Shown here: one piece after another, positions 1 to 10,518 of the stretch
How positions within the stretch are numbered: the first letter of the stretch is position 1
Layout of the letters: every line of letters starts with the position of its first letter
Position numbers and translations under genes: made by a program
NCBI GenBank assembly: GCA_024291935.2
Contig: CM044314.1
Span: forward strand, 29,920,001-29,984,000
Source: Okapia johnstoni
Lineage: Eukaryota; Chordata; Mammalia; Artiodactyla; Giraffidae
DNA length: 64,000 nt
Direction: 5' to 3'
The notes under the pieces: generated by a model
The model's database searches: none
Seen by the model: the letters and a program-made list of their open reading frames with translations, nothing else
Told to the model about the DNA's origin: nothing

Positions 1-130
1 TTAGGACACGCTTACTATCCCCTCTGAGTCCCAGTTTCCACCCCTATATAATGTGGATAATGGTCGGGCCTGTCTTGAGGGGCAGCTATAAGGATATAAG
101 GAGATAATACAGGTAACCACCACAGTTCAG
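1..130 (+). repeat. MIR-like fragment
   Basis: The stretch resembles the part of MIR SINEs with a pyrimidine-rich 'cagtttcc' block, followed by a block describing a short A/T/G run. It is heavily diverged. The bases from 131 to about 440 hold nothing I can name. Confidence 0.4.
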
Positions 131-439
131 CTCCTGGCACACAAAAAGGGCTCCATAATGGTTGAAAGTGGAGTGAGATGGCAGTTTGTTGTTGATTTAT
201 CTAGATAAAGGCTCGCTCTTACAAGCACCTGGAACAGAATAAAACTAAAGCTCTCCAGGGTAGGCACCAAAACCTCAGACCCTAAAGTGACAGTAACACA
301 AGACATGCTTATCAAGATAGCTTTGGATGAAGAAAGGCAGCAAAACTTGAAAGAAGAACTGAGGATGGCAGAAACACCCACTTTGAATATTCCAGCAGGC
401 TCAAATGATTGCAAGAGGAAGATGGCACATTACTGCCTC

Positions 440-1627
440 AGCAGTACCTGAACCAAGAATTTCCAGAAGTACAAGCTGGGTTTTGAAGAGGCAGAAGAAC
501 CAGACACCATATTGCTAACATGCATTGCATCATGCCAAAAGAAAGGGAATTCCAGAAAAACAACTACTTCTGCTTCATTGACTGCCCTCAAGGCTTTGAC
601 TGTGTGGATCACAACAAACTGTGGAAAATTCTTAAACAGATGGGAATACCAGACCATGTTACCTGTCTCCTGAGAAACCTGTATGCTGGTCAAGAAGGAA
701 CAATTAGAACTAGACATGGAACAATGGATTGGTTCAAAACTGAGAAAGGAGTATGACAAGGCTGTCTAGTGTCACCCTGCTTATTTAACTTATATGCAGA
801 GTACATCATGAGAAATGCCAGGCTGGATGAGTCACAAGCTGAATCAAGATTGCTGGGAGAAATATCAATAACCTCAGATATGTAGATGATACCACTTTAA
901 TGACAGAAAGAGAAGAGGAACTAAACAGCCTCTTGATGAGGGTGACAGACAACAGTGGAAAAGCTGGCTTGAAACTTAACATTAAAAAACCTATCACTTC
1001 ATGGCAAAGAGAAGCAGAAAAAGTGGAAACAGTGGTAGATTTTACTTTCTTGGACTCCAAAACCACTGCAGACAGTGACTGCAGCCATGAAATTAAAAGA
1101 TGCTTGCTCCCTGGAAGGAAAGCTATGACAAACCTAGACATCATATTAAGAAGCAGAGACATCACTTTGCCAACAAAGTTTCACAGAGTCAAAGCTATGG
1201 TTTTTCCATAGTCATGTACAGATGTGAGTTGGTCCATAAAGAAGGCTGAGTTCCAAAGAATTGATGCTTCAAACTGTGATGCTGGAGAAGACTCTTGAGA
1301 GTCCCTTGGACTGCAAGGAGATCAAACCAGTCAACCCTAAAATAAACCAACCCTGAATATTCATTGGAAGGACTATTACTGAAGCTGAAGCTCAATATTT
1401 TGGCCACCTGATGCGAAGAGTCAACTCACTGGAAAAAGACCGTGATGCTGGGAAAGATTGAAGGCAAAAGGTGAAGGAAATGCAGAGTGTAAGACTATTA
1501 GATACCATCACTGGCTCAACGGACATGAATTTCTGCAAACTCTGGGAGTTGGTGGAATACAGAGGAGCCTGGAGTGTTACAGTACATGGGGTCGTAGAGA
1601 GTCAGAAATGACTTAGCAACTGAACAA
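440..1627 (+). mobile_element. BovB (RTE LINE) 3' part, decayed
   Basis: Plus-strand frames contain pieces of RTE reverse transcriptase, around 590-760 and 770-1,210, broken by several stops and frameshifts. The 3' end has the BovB tail that shares its sequence with the Bov-A SINE unit, ending near 'actgaacaac'. It is 5'-truncated and cannot encode a working protein. Confidence 0.85.
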
Positions 1628-2260
1628 CAAGAAAGAACATGTCTTAGGAAGTGTGAGTTATTCACTACCCTCACTTCCTCTCATCCTCCCTTCCACCAAT
1701 CTCTCCCGAAATGCCATGGGCTAGAGAACTGAACAGTCTTCAAACTTTGACTAAAAATGATATTCTAATATAGCATAGCAACATTGTATTTCTTTGTTAT
1801 TACTTACTTTTAACAGCTGGTACTAGACTTCATCTTGCACAAGGTCTACCTTTGTTGGGAAAGGGTCTGGGGGGGTCACAGATGTTGGTTGGTATCATGG
1901 CTTCTGCTAAGTGATCCTGCATGGGGTGAGATGCCTGTTACACTGCTGGAGTGGAAGAGGAAGAGTCAGGAGGGAAGAGAAAACTGGTATAGAGAGAGAA
2001 GAAAGAGTCAGTGAAATGATGCAAGGGTGGGTAGCAATGGAAGAGACAGCTCCTCAAATTCTCACCCAAACCGATAAATCCATGAAAGCTTATGAGTGGG
2101 TTATGGTATGTGTGGGGTTTATGTCTGAGTTGAGAAGTTACAAGAGAATACACCTGCAGAATCAGGAGCTAGAGAGGCAACATGATTACACAAACATGTA
2201 TCTACTAAAGACTCAAAATGTCATGAGCAGATATGCAAAAGTCAAAAAGACCTAGAGAAG
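1628..2260. other. Intergenic, nothing recognised
   Basis: I see no repeat family or gene that I can support. A 114-codon open frame at 1,911-2,255 has no domain, no family likeness and ends at the SINE border, so I treat it as chance. Confidence 0.5.
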
Positions 2261-2261
2261 A

Positions 2262-2482
2262 TGAAAGTGAAAAGTGAAAGTGAAGTCGTTCAGTCGTGTC
2301 GGACTCTTTGCGACCCCATGGAATGTAGCCTACCAGGCTCCTCCATCCATGGGATTTTCCAGGCAAGAGTACTGGAGTGGGTTGCCATTTCCTTCTTCAG
2401 GGGATCTTCCCAATCCAGGGATCGAACTCTGGTCTCCTGCATTGCAAGCAGACGCTTTACCATCTGAGCCACCAGGGAAGAC
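2262..2482 (-). repeat. Bov-tA SINE
   Basis: Read on the minus strand it starts with the tRNA-Glu-derived 'cttccctggtggctcag' block and a B-box-like 'gttcgatccc' block. It ends with the Bov-A unit and an A/G-rich tail. It is well preserved. Confidence 0.92.
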
Positions 2483-3389
2483 AGGAAGGTATGAAAGTGG
2501 TGCATCAACCAAGGGAAGTGCCCAGGGTCATGCATGCATGTAACCATGCACACCATCACTGATGAACTCTTTATTATGCACTGGGCACCTCACCAGGCTG
2601 TGGAACACCATGGAGGAAAAACCAGAGTTCTTGCTCTCCTGGTGTTTGTGCACAACTGGGAGAGATGGACATTGATCAAGTAATTGCAAAACCTTTGGTA
2701 ACATGATTATGAGGGGACCTACAAAGAAGGAGCACGTGACACTATTAGAGAAGATAACAGAGAGACTGGCCCAGCCAGAGAAGTCAGAGAAGCTTCCCTG
2801 AACAAGTGATCTTACTGATGTGAGCACTGAATGATGAGACATTAACTGGGTGAAGAAAGGAGAGGAAAGCAGCCTGGGAAGACGAGTATGTATACAGGCC
2901 CTGGGGTGGCAGGTTTGAAGACTGAAAGAAGGCAAAGTGTGGCTACGGCAAAGACAGCCCAGGAAAATGGGCAGCATGGCACTGGATGGCAGGGAAGGAC
3001 CAGCCAGGTTCTTTGGGGCCTGCGGATCATGGGATGGTATCAGTCTTTATCTTAAGGGCAGTCAAAGGGAAATCAACAGGAATCCCCAGGGAAGTCTGAA
3101 AATGGCAAATGAAACACGTTTATACTTTATTTCCAGTTTTCTCAACATTCCTACTACCAATCACTGTGTAACAGCACACCCCAAATCAGAAAAGTAAACA
3201 TTTAATTTTAAAAGTCAACATTTAACCCAGTAATTTCATTTAAATCATTTGTATTTTTAAATGAATTTTCCATCAACATACAAGGAAAAACTCCCAATTC
3301 TGAATCACCATCAAAACATAAACTCCAAGTGTGTAAATTCGTAATTCAGTATTTAGTCGTGAGTTACTGAAAGAATGCTGCATTAGAAA
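2483..3389. other. Intergenic, probable old repeat debris
   Basis: The stretch from about 2,650 to 2,900 is rich in purines and resembles a widespread old mammalian repeat, also suspected at 23,040-23,480 and 59,440-60,150. I cannot name the family. The rest is unclassified and no gene is visible. Confidence 0.35.
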
Positions 3390-3540
3390 TCAACCTATTT
3401 TAGTTCTGACCCTCCCTGGCACTTATTAGTCACATGGCTTTGGATTAGTCCCCAAAACTCACTCAGTTTCAATTTCCTCATCTATATAATAGGATAATAA
3501 CTCTTGCCCAATGTATCTCACAGAATTAAAGTGAGAGCCT
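3390..3540 (+). repeat. MIR SINE fragment
   Basis: It carries the conserved MIR core order: a 'cacttattagtcacatggc' block, then 'tcagtttc..ttcctcatct', then the short A/T-rich block and 'agaattaaagtgag'. Confidence 0.7.
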
Positions 3541-3837
3541 TTTGTAACACCAAGTAGATTATTAACCTTTAACCAAATTGCAAAGCAAATACACAACTTA
3601 TTCAAATCAGAACACATTTTATTTTTAACCTCCCATATCAAACTGTTTTGCAATACTGTTACAAAATGAAGTTTCATCTTGAAGGTCATTGCCCTCAAGC
3701 TCCTTATAAAACTTATTCTTTTGTACATAAAACCACAGAGAGACTGAAATTTTGTTTCATTTGATTGTAGCAGATAGTTCTGTTCAAAGTTCTGTTCAAA
3801 TATATAGTAGGACCCTGTTGGTTATTTTTTATGTAGT

Positions 3838-4000
3838 TGGCCTTCCAAGGTGGCTCAGTGGTAAAGAACTCATCTACCAATTCAGGACGCAGGTTCCACC
3901 CCCGTGTTGGGAAGATATCCTAAGGAAATGGCAACCCATTCCAGTATTCTTACCTGCAAAATCCCATGGACAGAGGAGCAGGGCAGGGTAGACATGATTT
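3838..4000 (+). repeat. Bov-tA SINE, degraded
   Basis: It begins with a mutated 'ccttccaaggtggctcagtg' block and carries the 'ccattccagtattcttacc' part of the Bov-A unit. It is shorter and more diverged than the other copies. Confidence 0.8.
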
Positions 4001-4019
4001 AGCAAATAGAACAAAACAA

Positions 4020-4362
4020 CTGTATATGTTAATTCCAAAATCCTAATTTATCACTTCCCCCTCTCCTCTTTGGTAGCCATAAATTTGTTTTCTATGTCTG
4101 TAAGCCTATTTCTGATTAATTTGTATGGTAGTCTCTAGGCTCATCCATGTTACTATAAATGGCATTATCTCCTTCTTTCAATGGCTGAGTAATATTCCTG
4201 TGTGTGTGTGTGTGTGTGCACGCACACGTGCATGCTACATATTCTTTATCCATTCATTTGTCAATGGATATTCAGGTTGCTTCCATGTTTGGCTATTGTA
4301 AATAGTGCTACAATGAATGTTAGGGTACATGTATCACTACTTTTTACAAAAAATAAACACAG
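4020..4362 (-). repeat. L1 3' region fragment
   Basis: The order of blocks (a 'tgtctgtaagcctatttctg' block, a 'ggctgagtaatattcc' block, then 'gttgcttccatgtttggcta') is that of artiodactyl L1 3' sequence read in reverse. It contains a (TG)n microsatellite at about 4,199-4,234. Confidence 0.75.
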
Positions 4363-4929
4363 AAAAGATTAACAGGAAACAAAGTGTGATTACCTATGGG
4401 GACTGGGAAATGAAATGGAAGAGATGGAAAGGGGACAGGACCTGTCTGAATGTAATTTTTATGTAGTTTCAAATTTTGAACCATGTTAAAATTTTATATG
4501 TTAAAAAAATAAATAAACAAGAATGGGTGGGTAGGAGGACCTGCAAGTGAAACAAATGAATAAGCTTGATTATAACCAAGTTAATAAGATAATTACAAAG
4601 AAAAAAGAATCCAAAAAACATCTGAACATAATAACAAATTATTCTTGACTATACACTTTCAGTGGGATATATTCTAAGGGCAAAAAAATCTTGACCTTTA
4701 CTTGGTAAGCTTGTTTTAGATAATGTTGATGAAGCAGTTCTGAAACTGTTTTGTGTATATTGTAGCAATGAGCAAATGAGTAAACATAGTGATGTTCTGA
4801 GGAAGCAGGGAGTTCACTGTGGGAGAACAAAGATACAAACATGAAATGGAGGTAGAATTCTATTCTATCGGATTGGGTATCAATTACAGTATCTTTATGA
4901 ACTTATGATTTTTAAGTGTTTCTAGTACT
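4363..4929. other. Intergenic, possible old L1 tail
   Basis: The segment 4,380-4,520 ends in an A-rich 'aaaaataaataaac' run and could be an old LINE 3' end. The rest shows nothing recognisable. Confidence 0.3.
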
Positions 4930-6190
4930 GTCCATCGAGAGGACCTAAAAGCAATTTCACTCCAGAGCAATGAGCACACAAGGGACCAAGGGCGTGTTTT
5001 CTAAACACCATTCTCTAAGCCCTTTGGAAAATTCCTAATTTCAAACTAAACGCCAGTCTCCAAGCACTTTGGAAAATTTCTAATTTCAAGGTGAGCATGG
5101 AGCGTTTTCTTGTGCCAGAAATTAAGGAATTACCCAAAACTGAGCAAGATATGTCAGAGATATAAGAGCTCATTTAAGGGGCTGCCATTTGCCCAATTTG
5201 GGACAATATGAGCATCAAGGTGAATAATGACAGGAATGGATTATAACACACTAAATAAAATAGAATCCATGAGTCCACAGTTGTTTGTTTTTTTTTTAAT
5301 TTTAAAGCGATTGAAGGGAAAGCCCTCCTTTAGAGAAGAATGCCAATAAACATAAAAGAGATGATAGAAACAGAAAAGCACTATTTCATAACCACCACAG
5401 TAATATATGATGGATATTAAAACCATTGGGTGAAGTACAGTGAAACAGGATCTTCACACAGCCCACAGTATTCCATCACAATCACTTATTAACAAAAGGG
5501 AAAAGGAGTCTTTATAATGGAGAAAAACAGTAGATAACACCTTAACCAAATAATCCAACTTATCATCATTAAAAGAACATATTCACGTCCTATGTCCTCT
5601 GTTGTGACATGCTCAGATGTGTGATACATCACTCAGATGTTGTGACACTCAAGATGTGTGATATATCATCTAGGTAGCACTCCTGCCAAAAATGTTTAAC
5701 GTTAAGTCTAACCACAGGGAAACACTTAAGACATCTGCAAAATAATGGGACTGGACTCTTCAAAAATATCAATATTATGAATGAAATACTAAAGGAAGAA
5801 AAAAAATACTGTCAACCTGTACTACAATAAAGAATACTAAAAAGACATGAAAATAAATCCAATACAATGTATGATCCTTTCTCAAATCTTGAATACAAAA
5901 AAAAAAATAAAACAACGCTAAAGGACATTACTGGGACAATTGCAGAAGTTGAAATATGGACTGCATATTTTAAAAGTAGTATTACATCAATAATACTGAG
6001 TGTGATAACTGCATTGTGGTTACACAGGAAAATATCCTCAATTTTAAAAGATACATGCTGAGTCTAGGGGCCAAGGCATCCAGATATCTGCAACTAACTC
6101 TCAGATGGTTCAGCTAAAGAATATACATATGTACAAAGGGAAGAAAAGAGGAATAGCAGGAAAGGAAGAAAATGTGACAACCAGCAAGTA
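4930..6190. repeat. Old L1-like 3' sequence, diverged
   Basis: It has an AT-rich block order ('gaatccatgagtccac', 'gggactggactcttcaaaaa', an A-run, 'ggacattactgggacaatt') that I associate with old mammalian L1 3' ends. Subfamily and strand are uncertain. Confidence 0.4.
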
Positions 6191-6787
6191 ACTCCAGTTT
6201 GGCGGATCTTTGCCTAGAGTTTAAGCTCTAGCAGAAAGCCTCCCCAAATGATTGGAGACGGCCAAAGTTAGCAACAAAAAAATTAACTAATTAATACAGG
6301 ACACCCAGTAAAGTCTGAATTTCAGCTAAAACAAGCAATTGTTTTAATATAAGTACATCCCAACTGTTTTATCTGGCAGCCCCACCCTGAAAAGCACTTC
6401 GGACTGTTCATGCCTAGGGGATAAAGTACAACTGTTAAATAATACTAGGACAGTTCAAGATTAGAGCCATTAATATTTTTTGTTTACTATTTTTTATTTA
6501 ATCAAACTCTACTCCATTTCCTTTAATGAAGACCACTCTTCAAGCTATACTTTATCCTTACAAATTGTTGGTACAATCCTAATTTAGGCTTCATTTTTCT
6601 CATTGCATTGAAAAACTTTCCCACACTTCCACCAACTTTGACTTCTAAATACTACTTTTCTCATCCCCTTCATTTTTCTCCCTTCTCAGTTTCTACCTGT
6701 TTGGCCCAAGACAGGATAGTTGCAAAGCAATAGATGTTACTTGGCAGGGACTGCTTCAGGAAATTTTTGTTAACCCCACCCAATCTT
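6191..6787. other. Intergenic, nothing recognised
   Basis: AT-rich sequence with no open frame or repeat family I can support. Confidence 0.45.
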
Positions 6788-7009
6788 GGGCTTCCCTGGT
6801 GGCTCAGATGGTAACGAATCCACTTGCAATGCAGGAGAACTGGGTTCAATCCCTGGGTTGAGAAGATTCCCTGGAGGAGAGCATGGCAATCCACTCCAGT
6901 ATTATTGCCTGGAGAATACTCATGGACAGAGGAGCCTGGACAGTCCATGGGGTTGCAAAGAGTCGGACATGACTGAGCAACTAAGCACAACACAACACAG
7001 CACCCAATG
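6788..7009 (+). repeat. Bov-tA SINE
   Basis: A full-length copy from 'gggcttccctggtggctcag' through the Bov-A unit to 'catgactgagcaactaagc', with a (CA)-like tail. Confidence 0.93.
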
Positions 7010-7321
7010 TTATTAAATGTCTTGACCTAGGCTCTCTTAAGGGGACGTAGCAGTTTTGGTACATTTGGCATCCATCAGGCCAGAGCAGCTCATTACACTC
7101 TCTTAAAAGCCCTCTTATCACTGATTCTCTTCCTTCTTTGGTCTTATCAGCTTCTCTTATTTTTCTTAATGTCTAAATGTTGGACAGCCTCGGTGTTTAA
7201 TTCTTGGCATTTTCTCTCTACATCACTGGGTCCAGTGCTTCACAAAGTTCAATCATATGTACATCGTCTTCATGATTTTTGACATCCCTCAATAATTATT
7301 ACTAGTTTTCTTTAAATGGAT

Positions 7322-7564
7322 AGTTCAGTTCAGTTCAGTCGCTCAGTCGTGTCCGACTCTTTGCGACCCCATGAATCGCAGCACGCCAGGCCTCCCTGTT
7401 CATCACCAACTCCCAGAGTTTACCCAAACCCACGTCCATCGAGTCGGTGATGCCATCCAACCATCTCATCCTCTGTCGTCCCCTTCTTCTCCTGCCCCCA
7501 ATCCTTCCCAGCATCAGGGTCTTTTCCAATGAGTCAACTCTTCGCATCAGGTGGCCAAAGTATT
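7322..7564 (-). mobile_element. BovB LINE 3' end
   Basis: It carries the 'gttcagttcagtcgctcag' tail block followed by the BovB 3' ORF end in reverse. The 70-codon minus-strand frame here is the C-terminus of the RTE reverse transcriptase ORF. It is 5'-truncated to about 240 bases. Confidence 0.9.
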
Positions 7565-9198
7565 TTTTAAACTCATATACTTGAAAAAAAGATTTTATAT
7601 CACAACTATAGAGAAATATTTAATATCATAAATAGAAGATAATCTAAAAATAAACCTCAAATACATAAATGCAATCTTCTTAGATTTAAAATAGTCAGTA
7701 AAGACAAGTCATTATTAATACATATATACTAAAATGCACACCCCAAAATTAGTTACTAATGAGAACTGAGCTGTTCAATCAGTCAAGAATACTGACTGGA
7801 TGTTTGGCATCACGTTTCTTGTCTCATGCTTACAGTCAAGGAACCTGAAGGCCACGAGGGAAGATAATTTGCCAAAAATCAAAGTAGAGGCAGAGCTGTA
7901 GCCATGGCCCAAGACGACTGAACTGCAGTTTCAGAGAGTGGTATCAAGGAAGGAGAATTCAGAAACACTGGCTCCTGGGGGTATCAGGGTTCAGTCAGGG
8001 GAGAGAAGCTTGGTGCATGGTAGAGGTAAAAAAAAAAAAAAAAAAATGTTAAGTGCTAAAGTCTAAAAAGGTTGTGGTCACATTGCAAACAGGCCAGTTA
8101 AGCCATGTTACTATACCCCTATGACTTTACCCTTTGAACTTGTTTCCTGGCATAATTCAGGAAGTGTAGAATTGTGAGAAATCAGATACACAGTACTGAT
8201 TGCTCAGCCCAGTGGTTACAGTCAGTCAGTAGCAGTTTCCTTTCTTCCTCTCCCATCTTAGTATCACCAACATTGCCACAGACCTACGCACCAACCCAGC
8301 TCTATCTCCTTTTGAAGATATAGCTAATTTCTCTCCATCACTGCCTTGTGTCCAGTGCTGGGAGAAAGGACCTCTCATCTGTGCTGGGCTTGTTGGCAAG
8401 CAGATGCAGCAGCTTCCTGGTGTCTTTTGTGGGTTGAGTCTGTAAAGACAAAGATGGCCTAAAAACAAATTCTGCAGCCTCAGGTAACGCCATTATCAGT
8501 TGCAATGGGAGAGCTGCAGGCTCTAGGGGGTAGTATCTGAGCCAAGGATATTCTCAGCTTCCTGATTCAGTGAATGCTGAGGCCTCTTGGGAAGTTAAAC
8601 CCAAAAAAAGCCCTGGCAGAGCAGGGCTGTGGGAAACCTAAAGTCAAGCGGAGGAAGCTGAAATTGGCACTTTCAGGCATATCTTGAGATTCCATGTGTC
8701 CCTGAAAAGAGTCAAGATGTTTCTGGATTCTTCTTGATACCAAGGAAGACAGATGGTAAAGCAGCCAGGAGATTGCCAATTAGGAAGAAGTAGTTGACCA
8801 CGCACACTGAAAATCTCCTGGAAGTTGCAGCTAGATCTCAGGAGAGATGCATGATGCCATCAAGTGCAGGATGGGTCCAAGCTGGCAAACCACTGTAGAT
8901 GGACTAAGCTGGGTGAACTAACCACGAGTCCATGAGTATCACATCTCAGCATCAGATGCCCAGCAACAAGACAAAGAACAGAGACTGGGAAGACCAGAGA
9001 AGCAAGAAAACCCCTCAAAGAGCTTGTGGATATACATCCAGGGACACTTCTTTTCAATCATCATGACTCCAGATCATCACAACCCCACATGGCATGCAAA
9101 GGGAGTGGAGAAACAAATCTGAACTATGGGGCATATATCCAAGAAAGATGTGACTTAAATTAGTGAGACAGTCCTTTCCTATGAAGGCTGATAAGAAG
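7565..9198. other. Intergenic, no gene or clear repeat
   Basis: The region includes a 19-A run at 8,028-8,046. Short open frames at 8,226-8,779 and 8,860-9,057 on the minus strand have no domain or splice context and look like chance. Confidence 0.45.
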
Positions 9199-9690
9199 TC
9201 TAGGGGTCCCCAAGGAGAGAGAGGTCTGGAATTCTCAAGGAGGAAGAAAGGACAAACTTTCTTTTCTCTCTACATTCCTCAGGATTATATAACAATAATG
9301 TATCCCACCTGAGGACAGTCTCTGGATTCAACTCTCTGGATTCTAATTCTGTTATCTTAAAATGTAAATTATGGGAGTAGGTCTGTCTTTACAAGGATTA
9401 TAACAATAATGTATCCTACCTGAAAGACAGTCTCTGGATTAAACCTTCTGGCTATTCCTGTTCTCTTAAGAGTATATAACTCCACTGCTAACACTAGCAA
9501 GGGGGTGCTCTTTCTGCCCCCTTCTGATGCCTATGTCAGAAGCTTTCCCTGTCTCCTTTATACTTTAATAAAACTTTATTACACAAAAGCTCTGAGTGAT
9601 CAAGCCTTGTCTCTGGCCTGGGATTGAATTCTTCTCCTCCGGAGGCCAAGAATCCCAGCGTCTTTTCATGATTCAGCAAACAACCTTTCA
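9199..9690 (+). mobile_element. Solo LTR of a ruminant endogenous retrovirus
   Basis: The layout is that of an LTR on the plus strand: a U3 region, a TATA-like 'gtatataactcc' at about 9,472, a stretch reading 'gggggtgctctttctgcccc', an AATAAA signal near 9,568, and a U5 end near 'caacctttca'. No gag, pol or env sequence lies beside it, so it appears to be a solo LTR. U3 contains an internal duplication of about 113 bp (9,281 and 9,394). I take it for a class II (ERVK-like) LTR, an assignment from memory. Confidence 0.75.
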
Positions 9691-10278
9691 TTAGCAACGA
9701 CTTGAGATATGCTAACTGACAAGCTAAAATTTTTACCCCATAGTTCCCAGAGGGAAGTAGAGCCCAGGGTAAGATTAGCTCAGTTTTGGGGGGGCTGGGG
9801 GGTAGGGTGGGAGGAGTACATTTACCTAAGCAAAGTCCTAAATTTTCAATTTCAGGACATTCTGTACCTTTACTATATTTTTCTACACTTTGAGAACAGA
9901 GACTATTTCCATGTATCAGGCACATATCAGGCATTCAACATTTCTTGAAAAAAATGAAAAGGATGAACGACTCTAAATAAATGGCTGATTCTGAACAGTA
10001 CAGTCTAGGTTTTAATTATTTGCATATACCAACTCACCAATTTTCCCAAGGTTTAAAAACACATACTGGAAATAAAATTCTTTCACTTTACACAACTTCT
10101 TAGATCATAAATATAAAATCCTGGAATAATTTACCTAAGAGATTTTAGAGCAGGCAGAAGCAGGAGATTTTGTTAGACCTTTACAATTTGTTAATGACCT
10201 CTAAACCAGATAGCCCCCACACTGCTAAATCAAATTGTTGGAAACACGTCTGGACCACGAAGCAATCACCTCAAAGAT
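9691..10278. other. Intergenic, nothing recognised
   Basis: It includes a G-rich run at about 9,788-9,815. No gene, LTR partner or SINE is visible. Confidence 0.45.
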
Positions 10279-10474
10279 TCAAAGTGAAAGTCGCTCAGTC
10301 CTGTCCGACTCTTTATGACCTCATGGACTATACAGTCCATGGAATTCTCCAGGCCAGAATACTAGAGTGGGTAGCCTTTCCCTTCTCCAGGGGATCTTCC
10401 CAACCCAGGGATCGAACCCAGGTCTCCCACATTGCAGGCAGATTCTTTACCAGCTGAGCCAAAAGGGAAGCCCT
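10279..10474 (-). repeat. Bov-tA SINE
   Basis: Read on the minus strand it starts at the tRNA-derived block 'cttcccttttggctcagc' and ends in the Bov-A unit with a 'ctttcacttt' tail. Confidence 0.9.
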
Positions 10475-10518
10475 CAAAGAGTCAAAGAAACTCAGTATTC
10501 CCTCCAATGACATCACAG

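Noticed and set aside
520..1211. Plus-strand frames resembling reverse transcriptase
   Set aside because: They belong to a decayed BovB with multiple stops and frameshifts, so they are annotated as part of the repeat and not as genes.
1911..2255. A 114-codon plus-strand frame
   Set aside because: It has no recognisable domain or splice context and stops at a SINE border. A real gene would need support from transcripts.
2405..2482. tRNA-like A and B boxes in the SINEs
   Set aside because: They derive from tRNA-Glu in Bov-tA elements. They do not form a complete tRNA gene.
2290..2559. Several overlapping frames at the SINE and at similar SINE sites (for example 26,444-26,849 and 57,700-57,945)
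   Set aside because: All come from Bov-tA/BovA2 sequence, which is open in several frames. The same peptide-like pattern repeats at each SINE.
9536..9934. A 132-codon minus-strand frame across the LTR end
   Set aside because: It lies antisense to the LTR and has no family features.
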